Below are positions 1 to 7,739 of a stretch of DNA of 64,000 bases, piece after piece. The notes under the pieces were generated by a model, which did not search any database, was not told the DNA's origin, and was given only the letters and a program-made list of their open reading frames with translations. Source of the DNA: Trebonia sp963759545 (lineage in GTDB: Bacteria > Actinomycetota > Actinomycetes > Streptosporangiales > Streptosporangiaceae); contig CAVXAB010000022.1 of assembly GCA_963759545.1 (NCBI GenBank), forward strand, positions 203,398 through 267,397. The letters are read 5' to 3'. The first letter of the stretch is position 1; every line of letters begins with the position of its first letter. A program made the translations under genes and the position numbers.

Positions 1-3000
1 CTGTACGAGCGATACCTCAACGATCCCGGCTCGGTCGACAAGGCGTGGTGGTCGTTCTTCGCCGACTACCGCCCGGTCCGTGGCGTGAACGGCACCGGGC
101 CGCAGCCGGTCCTGACCCAGCCGCCCGCGACACCCGCCGCCAAGGCGCCTGCCGCCAAGGCGCCTGCCGAGGAGCCCGCGCAGCCCCCGGCGAAGACGGC
201 GGCCCAGGCCGCGGGCCAGGCGCCCGTCACGGCGCCGCCGGCCGACGCCGACGTGAACAAGCTCCGCGGCGCCGCGGCCCGCACCGCGCAGAACATGGCG
301 GCAAGCCTCACCGTGCCCACGGCCACCAGCGTCCGCGCCGTGCCCGCCAAGCTGCTCATCGACAACAGGATCGTCATCAACAACCACCTGCAGCGCGGGC
401 GGGGCGGGAAGATCTCCTTCACCCACCTGATCGGCTACGCGCTTGTCCAGGCGGTCAAGGCGCTCCCCGAGATGAACGCCTCCTACGCCGAGGAGGACGG
501 CAAGCCGTTCCTCGCCACGCCGCATCACGTGAACCTCGGCCTGGCCATCGACCTCAAGGCCAAGGACGGCAGCCGCCAGCTGCTCGTGCCCAACATCAAG
601 GGCGCGGAGGAGATGGACTTCCGCCAGTTCTGGACGGCGTACGAGGACGTGATCCGCAAGGCGCGCAGCGGCAAGCTGGCGGTCGCCGACTTCCAGGGCA
701 CCACGATCTCTCTCACCAACCCTGGCACGATCGGCACCGAGCACTCCGTGCCGCGCCTCATGCCGGGCCAGGGCGCGATCATCGGTGTCGGCGCCATGGA
801 GTTCCCCGCCGCCTACCAGGGCGCGAGCGAGGAGACCATGGCCAAGCTCGCGATCAGCAAGACGGTGACGCTGACTTCCACGTACGATCACCGGATCATC
901 CAGGGGGCCCAGTCCGGCGACTTCCTGCGCGTCGTCCACCAGCTGCTGCTCGGCGAGAACGGCTTCTACGACCAGATCTTCGAGAGCCTCCGCATTCCCT
1001 ACGAGCCGGTGCGCTGGGTCAAGGACTTCCCTTACGGGCACGAGGACGACGTCGCGAGGTCTGCACGGGTCCAGGAGCTCATCCACGCCTACCGGGTCCG
1101 CGGCCACCTGATGGCCGACACGAACCCGATCGAGACCGTCCAGCGCAAGCACGCCGACCTGGACATCATCCAGCACGGCCTGACGCTGTGGGACCTGGAG
1201 CGCGAGTTCGCGACCGGCGGGTTCGGCGGCAAGCCGATCATGCGGCTGCGGGAGATCCTCGGCGTGCTGCGCGACTCGTACTGCCGCACCGTCGGCATCG
1301 AGTACATGCACATCCAGGACCCGGAAGAGCGCAAGTGGATACAGGCGCGCGTCGAGGTGCCGCCCGCCAGGGCGGGCCACGACGAGCAGGTCCGCATCCT
1401 GTCCAAGCTCAACGTGGCCGAGGCGTTCGAGACGTTCCTGCAGACCAAGTACGTCGGCCAGAAGCGATTCTCCCTTGAGGGCGGCGAGGCGCTTATCCCG
1501 CTGCTCGACGTGGTGATCAGCCAGGCCGCCGACGCCGGGCTTGACGAGGCCGTGGTCGGCATGGCGCACCGCGGCAGGCTCAACGTGCTCGCCAACGTCA
1601 TCGGCAAGTCCTACGGGCAGATCTTCAAGGAGTTCGAGGGCAACCTCGACCCGAAGTCCACGCAGGGCTCAGGCGACGTGAAGTACCACCTGGGCGCGTC
1701 GGGCACGTTCACCGCGGCGAGCGGCAAGCACATCCCGGCCAGCCTGGTCGCCAACCCCAGCCACCTGGAGTGCGTCGACCCGGTGACCGAGGGCGTCGTC
1801 CGCGCCAAGCAGGACATCCTCGACAAGTCGCAGGACGGCTTCACCGTGCTGCCCGTGCTCATCCACGGCGACGCGGCCTTCGCAGGCCAGGGCGTGGTGG
1901 CCGAGACGCTGAACCTCTCGCAGCTGCGCGGCTACCGCACCGGCGGCACCGTGCACATCGTGGTGAACAACCAGGTCGGCTTCACGACCTCGCCGATGGA
2001 GTCGCGGTCGAGCGTCTACGCGACCGACGTGGCGCGGATGATCCAGGCGCCGATCTTCCACGTGAACGGCGACGACCCGGAGGCCGTCGCCCGCGTGGGC
2101 CGGATGGCGTTCGCCTACCGCGAGACGTTCCGCAAGGACGTCGTGATCGACATGGTGTGCTACCGCCGCCGCGGGCACAACGAGGGCGACAACCCAAGCT
2201 TCACCCAGCCGCTGATGTACGACCTGATCGAGGCGCGGCGCTCGGTGCGCAAGCTCTACACCGAGTCGCTGATCGCCAGGGGCGACCTCACGATGGAGGA
2301 GGCCGAGGCGGCGCTGCGCGACTACCAGCAGCAGCTTGAGCGCGCCTTCACCGAGACCAGGGAGGCGGCGGAGCTCCCGGCGCAGCCGGGCACCGTGCTG
2401 CCGCCCGAGGTCGGCGACCGCCCCGTCGACCACGCGGCCGTGCCGACCGCGATCTCGCTGGACGCGGTGAAGCAGATCATCGAGACGCAGGTGTCGATCC
2501 CCGACGGGTTCACCGTGCACCCGCGGCTCAAGCCGCAGCTCGACCGGCGCGCCACCAGCGTCAGCGAGGACACCATCGACTGGGCGACCGGCGAACTGCT
2601 CGCCTTCGGCTCGGTGCTGCAGGACGGGTACCCGGTCCGCCTCGTCGGCCAGGACTCAAGGCGCGGCACCTTCGGCCAGCGGCACTCGGTGCTCGTCGAC
2701 AGGAACAACGGCTCCGAGTACACGCCGCTGAAGAGGCTCGACAACGGCGAGGCGCGGTTCATGGTCTATGACTCGCTGCTTTCCGAGTTCGCCGCGATGG
2801 GGTTCGAGTACGGATACTCGGTCGCGCGTCCCGACGCGCTCGTGCTGTGGGAAGCGCAGTTCGGCGACTTCGCGGACGGCGCGCAGACCATCATCGACGA
2901 GTTCATCAGCTCCGGCGAGCAGAAGTGGGGCCAGAAGTCCAGCGTCGTCCTGCTGCTGCCGCACGGCTACGAGGGCCAGGGTCCCGACCACTCCTCCGCG

Positions 3001-3603
3001 CGGATCGAGCGGTTCCTGTCGCTGTGCGCGCAGGACAACATGACGGTCGCGCTGCCCACCACGCCGGCGAACTACTTCCACCTGCTGCGCTGGCAGGCGA
3101 TAAGCGGCAGGCACAAGCCGCTGATCGTCTTCACGCCGAAGTCGCTGCTCCGCCTCAAGGCGGCCACGTCGGCGACGGTGGACTTCACCCACGGTTCCTT
3201 CCAGCCGCTGATCGGCGAGCCCGCCGGATTCGACGCGGGCAAGGTCCGCAGGGTGGTGCTCTGCACCGGCAAGATCTACTACGACCTTGCCGACTACCGC
3301 GCTAAGGCTGGTGTCACGGACACCGCGATCGTCCGGGTCGAGCGGCTCTACCCGGTCCCCGCGCAGGAGCTGAAGGCCGAACTGTCGCGGTACCCCGACG
3401 ACGTCGAGGTTGTCTGGGCGCAGGAGGAGCCGGAGAACCAGGGCGCCTGGCCCCGGATGGCCCTGCGGCTGCCGCAGCTAATCGGCCGTGTGCCGGAGCT
3501 TGTGTCGCTGCCCGCGAGCTCAGCCCCGGCGTTCGGCTCCGCCAAGGTGCACGCGGCGACGCACCGTGAACTGATCGAGACGGCCATCACCCGGCATGTC
3601 TAA
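1..3603 (+). CDS. kgd: Multifunctional 2-oxoglutarate metabolism enzyme (KGD), 5' truncated
   Basis: The frame is open from the first base, so the start lies upstream; about 1200 residues are visible, near the family's full length of roughly 1230. The first residues (LYERYLNDPGSVDKAWWSFF) are the E1 N-terminal segment. An Ala/Pro-rich linker follows, then an E2-type acyltransferase domain (about residues 95-330) with the catalytic YDHR motif near residue 297. The thiamine-diphosphate E1 domain comes next (MAHRGRLNVLAN, GDAAFAGQG, NNQVGFTTS). This fused E2-E1 order is typical of actinobacterial KGD, which decarboxylates 2-oxoglutarate in the TCA cycle and works with lipoylated E2 and E3. It is a cytosolic enzyme. 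The identification is secure; only the upstream end is missing. Confidence 0.97.
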   Translation: MYERYLNDPGSVDKAWWSFFADYRPVRGVNGTGPQPVLTQPPATPAAKAPAAKAPAEEPAQPPAKTAAQAAGQAPVTAPPADADVNKLRGAAARTAQNMAASLTVPTATSVRAVPAKLLIDNRIVINNHLQRGRGGKISFTHLIGYALVQAVKALPEMNASYAEEDGKPFLATPHHVNLGLAIDLKAKDGSRQLLVPNIKGAEEMDFRQFWTAYEDVIRKARSGKLAVADFQGTTISLTNPGTIGTEHSVPRLMPGQGAIIGVGAMEFPAAYQGASEETMAKLAISKTVTLTSTYDHRIIQGAQSGDFLRVVHQLLLGENGFYDQIFESLRIPYEPVRWVKDFPYGHEDDVARSARVQELIHAYRVRGHLMADTNPIETVQRKHADLDIIQHGLTLWDLEREFATGGFGGKPIMRLREILGVLRDSYCRTVGIEYMHIQDPEERKWIQARVEVPPARAGHDEQVRILSKLNVAEAFETFLQTKYVGQKRFSLEGGEALIPLLDVVISQAADAGLDEAVVGMAHRGRLNVLANVIGKSYGQIFKEFEGNLDPKSTQGSGDVKYHLGASGTFTAASGKHIPASLVANPSHLECVDPVTEGVVRAKQDILDKSQDGFTVLPVLIHGDAAFAGQGVVAETLNLSQLRGYRTGGTVHIVVNNQVGFTTSPMESRSSVYATDVARMIQAPIFHVNGDDPEAVARVGRMAFAYRETFRKDVVIDMVCYRRRGHNEGDNPSFTQPLMYDLIEARRSVRKLYTESLIARGDLTMEEAEAALRDYQQQLERAFTETREAAELPAQPGTVLPPEVGDRPVDHAAVPTAISLDAVKQIIETQVSIPDGFTVHPRLKPQLDRRATSVSEDTIDWATGELLAFGSVLQDGYPVRLVGQDSRRGTFGQRHSVLVDRNNGSEYTPLKRLDNGEARFMVYDSLLSEFAAMGFEYGYSVARPDALVLWEAQFGDFADGAQTIIDEFISSGEQKWGQKSSVVLLLPHGYEGQGPDHSSARIERFLSLCAQDNMTVALPTTPANYFHLLRWQAISGRHKPLIVFTPKSLLRLKAATSATVDFTHGSFQPLIGEPAGFDAGKVRRVVLCTGKIYYDLADYRAKAGVTDTAIVRVERLYPVPAQELKAELSRYPDDVEVVWAQEEPENQGAWPRMALRLPQLIGRVPELVSLPASSAPAFGSAKVHAATHRELIETAITRHV

Positions 3604-3673
3604 CAATGATGAATCGGCGCATGTCACGAACCCGTGAGGTCATTTTTAGACACGCCGCACCGGAGGGCTAGCG

Positions 3674-3874
3674 ATGTACTTCACCGACGCCGGGATCGAG
3701 GAACTCGACAACCGTCGCGGCGATGAGCGGGTTGCCGTGTCGTGGCTCGCCGAGCGGCTGCGCGATTTCGTCGATCTGAACCCGGAGTTCGAGACGGCGG
3801 TGGACCGGCTCGCGTCATGGCTGGCGCGCCTGGACTCTGACGGTGACCCGGACGCCGACGAAGAAAAAGAGTAA
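3674..3874 (+). CDS. Small acidic DUF6104-type protein
   Basis: A 66-residue acidic protein starting MYFTDAGIEELDNRRGDE and ending in an Asp/Glu-rich tail. It resembles a short protein conserved downstream of kgd in Streptomyces and relatives (DUF6104 as I recall it). The ATG follows a GGAGGG ribosome site at 3662-3667. It lies 70 bases after kgd on the same strand and may be co-transcribed. No catalytic motif, signal peptide or membrane segment is visible. Function is unknown. Confidence 0.8.
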   Translation: MYFTDAGIEELDNRRGDERVAVSWLAERLRDFVDLNPEFETAVDRLASWLARLDSDGDPDADEEKE

Positions 3875-3985
3875 GAGTAAGAACCACGAGATTAATCCGA
3901 ACGGGTGCGTGTCTTCGCGCTCCGGGTTGCCCGTCTCCGCTAGGGCGGGTGGCCCGGGGTACGCTTCCCGCAGACGCGATACATC

Positions 3986-4014
3986 TTGACTTTGCCGCGA
4001 CACGACATATCGTG
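3986..4014 (+). promoter_or_regulatory. Promoter and inverted-repeat operator of the DUF4097-padR operon
   Basis: A -35-like TTGACT at 3986-3991 is followed by CACGACATATCGTG at 4001-4014, whose arms CACGA/TCGTG flank CATA and overlap the expected -10 region. PadR regulators commonly repress their own operon through such short palindromes. Binding by the PadR encoded at 4979 is inferred. Confidence 0.5.
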
Positions 4015-4052
4015 GTGTGTAGCTCCCGGATGTGCCGCTAAGGAGGACCGCG

Positions 4053-4982
4053 ATGACCCACTGGACCGTTGACGCACCCACGGCGCTTGAGTTCGATGAG
4101 GTCACGGAACTGAACGTGCGCCTCATCGGTGGCACCGTGGCCGTTCTCGCGTCCGGCGACCGGCAGTCATCTCCCGGGGGGGCGCGCCTCTCCGGCACGG
4201 GGGGCTCCCGCCCCCCGTATCCCCCTGGCCGTACCCCCCGGGACCTGCCCGATGAAAGGGCGAGTGTATCGGACAGGCCGACGCTCGCGGTCAGCGAGCT
4301 GTCCGGACGGCCGCTCCAGGTGAGCCACTCCGACGGCATCCTGACCGTCAGCTACGAGTCGCTGTCCTGGGACGGGCTGCTCGGTTTCTTGAAGCCGCGC
4401 AAGGACAGGGCCGTGGTCACCATCATCGTCCCCGCCGACTGCCGGATTCAGCTTGGCGTGCTCAGCGCCTCGGCGGTCGTGGCCGGCCTGCACTCGGGCG
4501 CCGCGGTGAAGGGCATGTCCGGCGACATCACGCTTGACGGTGTCACCGGCGACGTCTACGCGGAGACGATGTCCGGCGAGGTCGCCGCCTGTGACATCGA
4601 CGGGGAGATCCGCTTCAAGTCCATGTCCGGCGGGCTCACGCTGGCCGGCGGCTCGGTGGGCTCCCTGGCGGTAGACACAGTGAGCGGGCAGGTCACCGCC
4701 GATGTCTCGCTGGACAAGGGCGGCAGCGTGCACGTGAGCACGATGTCAGGCGAGGTGACGCTGCGGCTCCCCGCAGACAGCGACGCGAAGGTATCGCTGC
4801 GGTCTACGTCGGGCGCCGTCAGGACCGAATTCGAAACACTGCGGACCGTCAAGGCTCCTGCCTCACATACCGTAAGCGGTAACGTTGGCGCAGGTACCGG
4901 ACACGTGTCCGTCACCACCATGTCCGGTGCGGTCACGCTACTACGAGGTGCACCGGTAGGGATGGAGAGCAAGACCCAATGA
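4053..4982 (+). CDS. DUF4097-family beta-strand repeat protein
   Basis: A 309-residue protein with the repeating motif pattern of DUF4097 (putative adhesin/YvlB-like) beta-helix proteins: MSGDITLDG, MSGEVAACD, VSGQVTADV, MSGEVTLRL, SGAVRTEF, MSGAVTLL. ATG 4053 is preferred over an upstream in-frame GTG at 4032 because TAAGGAGG (4039-4046) sits at ideal distance. No signal peptide or transmembrane segment is seen. The last codon overlaps the padR start by ATGA, so the two form an operon. Residues about 40-75 are low-complexity Gly/Pro/Arg sequence that matches the G-rich repeat element of this genome, inserted in frame. DUF4097-PadR pairs are common and their biochemical role is not known. Confidence 0.85.
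   Translation: MTHWTVDAPTALEFDEVTELNVRLIGGTVAVLASGDRQSSPGGARLSGTGGSRPPYPPGRTPRDLPDERASVSDRPTLAVSELSGRPLQVSHSDGILTVSYESLSWDGLLGFLKPRKDRAVVTIIVPADCRIQLGVLSASAVVAGLHSGAAVKGMSGDITLDGVTGDVYAETMSGEVAACDIDGEIRFKSMSGGLTLAGGSVGSLAVDTVSGQVTADVSLDKGGSVHVSTMSGEVTLRLPADSDAKVSLRSTSGAVRTEFETLRTVKAPASHTVSGNVGAGTGHVSVTTMSGAVTLLRGAPVGMESKTQ
4170..4277. repeat. G-rich hairpin repeat element inside a coding sequence
   Basis: Contains a C/G-run module (CCCGGGGGGGC ... CCCCCCGTATCCCCC ... CCGTACCCCCCGG) followed by a hairpin: arms CCTGCCCGAT (4245-4254) and ATCGGACAGG (4268-4277) around a GAAAGGGCGAGTGT loop. The same arrangement and nearly the same loop recur at 31519-31606. Here the element lies within the DUF4097 gene and keeps the frame open. 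Confidence 0.75.
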
Positions 4983-5950
4983 CCCCGGTTTTCCGCCATG
5001 GACGCCTTCGGCTCTACCTGCTGCGCCTGCTCGACGAGGAGCCAAGGCACGGCTATGAGGTAATCAGGCTGCTGCGCGATCGCTTCATGGGCGTCTACGC
5101 TCCCTCGCCAGGCACGATCTACCCGAGGCTGGCTCGCCTTGAGGAAGAGGGCCTGGTCACGCACGACGAGGAGAACGGGCGCAAGGTCTACCGGATCACC
5201 GAGGCGGGCCGCGAGGAGCTGCGCAGCCGCGGCGACGAGCTCGACGAGCTCGAAGAGGAGCTGTCCGCGTCCGTCAGCGACATCGTCCGCGAGGTCCGCG
5301 AGGACGTCAGGGACACCGTGCGCAGCCTCCGCGAAGAGCTGACCAGGGCCGCAAGGGAGATGCGCGGTGCCGAGCGGGACGCCAGGGACCAGGCGCGCGA
5401 GCAGGCCCGCGCGGCCAGGGAGAGCGCCAGGGAGGCGGCCGACGCCGCGCGCGACCGGGCGCGCCAGGCCCGTGAGCAGGCCCGCCAGGCGCGCGACGAG
5501 GCATTCGCGCACGCCCACCGGCTCAGGGAAGAGGCTTCCCGCCTGCGCGACGACACCAAGGACCAATGGGGCGGCTGGGGCAACTGGGGCGAATGGAGCC
5601 GCTGGAGCGAATGGGCGGGCCGCTCGGGTCGCGCGGGCTGGCCGGGCCAGCACGACCTTGGCGCGCTCCGCGACTTCGAGCGCCTGGCCCGCGACTTCGT
5701 CACCGACCTCCGCTCCGTCGCCTGGGACTCAGGCACCATCCTCGGCACCGACGTAATCCCGACCCTGCGCGACATCCTCGCGGACACCCTGGACCGCGTC
5801 CGCGAGGAAGTCTTCGACATCCACCACGACGAGCCCCACGAGGACCCGCCGCCCGCCGCGGAGCCTCCGTCCCCCGAAGAGCCTCCGTCCCCGGAAAAGC
5901 CTCCGTCCCCCGCGGCGCCTCCGGTGGATGAAGAACCCCCGGTGAAGTGA
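4979..5950 (+). CDS. PadR-family regulator with long helical extension
   Basis: A 323-residue protein. Residues 1-85 are a PadR winged helix (LYLLRLLDEEPRHGYEVIRL, PSPGTIYPRLARLEEEGLV). Unlike typical PadR proteins of 110-180 residues it continues with a charged Arg/Glu/Ala coiled coil (about 90-190), a tryptophan-rich stretch (WGGWGNWGEWSRWSEW), an aliphatic helix and a Pro/Glu-rich tail with PPSPEEPPSPEKPPSP repeats. The start overlaps the DUF4097 stop (ATGA), implying translational coupling. The likely job is repression of its own operon through the palindrome at 4001-4014. The extension may sense or tether; that is inference. Confidence 0.88.
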   Translation: MTPVFRHGRLRLYLLRLLDEEPRHGYEVIRLLRDRFMGVYAPSPGTIYPRLARLEEEGLVTHDEENGRKVYRITEAGREELRSRGDELDELEEELSASVSDIVREVREDVRDTVRSLREELTRAAREMRGAERDARDQAREQARAARESAREAADAARDRARQAREQARQARDEAFAHAHRLREEASRLRDDTKDQWGGWGNWGEWSRWSEWAGRSGRAGWPGQHDLGALRDFERLARDFVTDLRSVAWDSGTILGTDVIPTLRDILADTLDRVREEVFDIHHDEPHEDPPPAAEPPSPEEPPSPEKPPSPAAPPVDEEPPVK

Positions 5951-6001
5951 CTGGGGCGGCCTTCGGCTGACCCCACCGGGCTGCGGCGGCTAGGTTTCCC
6001 T

Positions 6002-6050
6002 TGATCATGTGGATTCCGCAGCTGATACTGCTGCGGGATCCACATGATCA
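6002..6050. repeat. Dispersed long palindrome, copy 1
   Basis: Arms TGATCATGTGGATTCCGCAGC and GCTGCGGGATCCACATGATCA flank a TGATACT loop (one extra G in the right arm). Closely related palindromes occur at 36277-36328 and 48318-48362. The right flank to about 6100 (GACAAACCGGACGGAACGGG) reappears inverted beside copy 3. It sits between the convergent padR and tetR genes, so it could act as a bidirectional terminator or be a small mobile palindrome. Confidence 0.85.
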
Positions 6051-6109
6051 TGGTCCCGGGCCGCGAAGCCGCCGGGACAAACCGGACGGAACGGGCACGG
6101 AGGCTTGGG

Positions 6110-6676
6110 TTATCCGGTCGCGGCGATTTCCCTGAGCTGCGCGAGGGCATCGCTGGCGAACTGCTTGAACGGGGTGCGGTTCTGGTCGTCCACCCATTGC
6201 TCGAAGGCGACGTGCATGATGGTCGTGCCCGTCCAGGCGGCGACGGAGGCGGCGGTGTCGCCGAGTCCACGCGCGCGCAGTGCCCGTGCCATGGCGGCGG
6301 CCAGTGACGCGGCCTTGATCAGCTCGCGTTCCCGCAGCTCGTGACTTGAGGCGATGATCCGGTGGCGCGGGCCGGCGAACTCGCGGACCTCTTCGAACCG
6401 GACGGCGGCGGCGTCAAGCGCCGCGCCGATCATGCCGAGCGCCGAGGCGGATGCGGGGGCGGCCTCGATGGCGGCCACCATCTGCTGCTCGAGTAGCTCC
6501 GAGCCCCAGAACAGCACCTCGCGCTTGTCCGTGAAGTACCGGAAGAACGTTCGTTTCGTAAGCCCCGCGCGTTCCGCGATGTCCGCGACGGTTGTCTCCT
6601 CGTAACCGCGCTCGCCGTAGAGGGCCAGGGCCGCCGCCTGCAGCCGCGCTCGCGCGTCCGGCTGCCATCTACCCAT
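6110..6676 (-). CDS. TetR/AcrR-family transcriptional regulator
   Basis: 188 residues. The N-terminal TetR helix-turn-helix is clear (ARLQAAALALYGERGYEETT, IAERAGLTKRTFFRYFTDKR), followed by an all-helical ligand domain with ELRERELIKAASLAAAMARA. The gene is divergent from the NAD-dependent epimerase at 6764, and the 87-base gap is almost filled by a long imperfect palindrome (6686-6747). It probably represses both genes until a ligand, perhaps a substrate of the epimerase, binds. The ligand cannot be predicted. Confidence 0.92.
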   Translation of the reverse strand: MGRWQPDARARLQAAALALYGERGYEETTVADIAERAGLTKRTFFRYFTDKREVLFWGSELLEQQMVAAIEAAPASASALGMIGAALDAAAVRFEEVREFAGPRHRIIASSHELRERELIKAASLAAAMARALRARGLGDTAASVAAWTGTTIMHVAFEQWVDDQNRTPFKQFASDALAQLREIAATG

Positions 6677-6685
6677 GCGACAAGA

Positions 6686-6747
6686 CTAGCTGATGTCACT
6701 CGGTGCCATGGGCATGCTATAGTCATGACACCAGGTGACATCACTAG
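6686..6747. promoter_or_regulatory. Paired operator between tetR and epimerase
   Basis: CTAGCTGATGTCAC (6686-6699) is mirrored by GTGACATCACTAG (6735-6747), and GGTGCCATG (6702-6710) by CATGACACC (6724-6732). The region reads as two inverted copies of a site like TGACACCAGGTGACATCA. It covers both divergent promoters and is the natural target of the adjacent TetR protein. Confidence 0.75.
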
Positions 6748-6763
6748 CTCCGGAGGATTTCCC

Positions 6764-7675
6764 ATGCGTGTTTTCGTGACTGGCGCGTCCGGGCACATCG
6801 GCTCGGCGGTCGTGCCCGAGCTGCTGCGGGCCGGGCATCAAGTTGTGGGGCTGGCGCGCTCGGACGACTCGGCCGAGGCGCTCGCGGCCGCCGGCGCCGA
6901 GGTCAGGCGCGGCGACCTTGACGATCTCGACGGGCTGCGCGAGGCCGCCGCGGTGGCCGACGGCGTCATCCACCTCGCCTTCAAGCACGACCTGATGGCG
7001 ACAGGCGACCGCGACGGCGCGAGCGCCGCCGACTTCGCCGCCACCAAGGCGCTCGCCTCGTCGCTCGAAGGGACGGGCAAGCCGCTCGTTACCACCTCGG
7101 GCACGCTCATGCTCGCCTTCGCGGGCATCACCGGGCGGCCAGGCACCGAGGCCGATTTCGCCGCAAGCGGCCCGCGGGTCGACGCGGAGAACTTCGTGAT
7201 CGGGCTCGCCGAGCGCGGCGTGCGGTCGTCCGTCGTCCGGCTGCCCCCGATCGTGCACAGCTCGCTTGATCACCACGGCTTCGCGCACATCCTGATCGGC
7301 ATCGCACGGCAGGCAGGCGTGTCGGGGTACGTGGCGGACGGGGCCAACCGGTGGCCGTCGGTGCACACGCTCGACGCGGCCCGGGTGTACCTGCTGGCCC
7401 TCGAGAACGCCCCGGCCGGGAGCCGGCTGCACGCGGTCGGGGACGAGGGCGTTCCCTTCCGCGACATCGCGGCCGCCATCGGCCGCGGCGTCGGCGTGCC
7501 CACGGCCAGCATCTCCGCGGCGGACGCAGGCGAGCGCTTCGCCTTCCTCGGCGGGTTCGTGGGAGTAGACAACCCGACCTCAAGCGAGCTGACCCGCAAG
7601 CTGCTCGGCTGGGATCCCGCGCACCCGGGCCTCATCGAGGACCTGGACCAGGGCCACTACTTCGAGCAGGCCTGA
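6764..7675 (+). CDS. NAD-dependent epimerase/dehydratase (extended SDR)
   Basis: 303 residues. The Rossmann motif MRVFVTGASGHIGSAVVPEL begins at the chosen ATG, which follows GGAGGA at 6752-6757; an upstream in-frame ATG at 6725 lies inside the operator and is rejected. Charge-change and substrate regions (LARSDDSAEALAAAGAEVRR, VVRLPPIVHS) fit the atypical or extended short-chain dehydrogenase family that often oxidises or reduces small sugars or carbonyls. The usual YxxxK catalytic pair is not obvious. Expression is probably controlled by the divergent TetR. The substrate is unknown. Confidence 0.9.
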   Translation: MRVFVTGASGHIGSAVVPELLRAGHQVVGLARSDDSAEALAAAGAEVRRGDLDDLDGLREAAAVADGVIHLAFKHDLMATGDRDGASAADFAATKALASSLEGTGKPLVTTSGTLMLAFAGITGRPGTEADFAASGPRVDAENFVIGLAERGVRSSVVRLPPIVHSSLDHHGFAHILIGIARQAGVSGYVADGANRWPSVHTLDAARVYLLALENAPAGSRLHAVGDEGVPFRDIAAAIGRGVGVPTASISAADAGERFAFLGGFVGVDNPTSSELTRKLLGWDPAHPGLIEDLDQGHYFEQA

Positions 7676-7739
7676 GCGGGGACAGCGGGAGACGGGCGAT
7701 TCCCCCGCCTCCCGCTGCCCCCAGGAGCGACGAGCCTGG

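Noticed and set aside
1669..2520. Long open frames on the opposite strand of kgd
   Set aside because: Shadow frames produced by high third-position GC; Arg/His/Gly-rich composition and no ribosome site.
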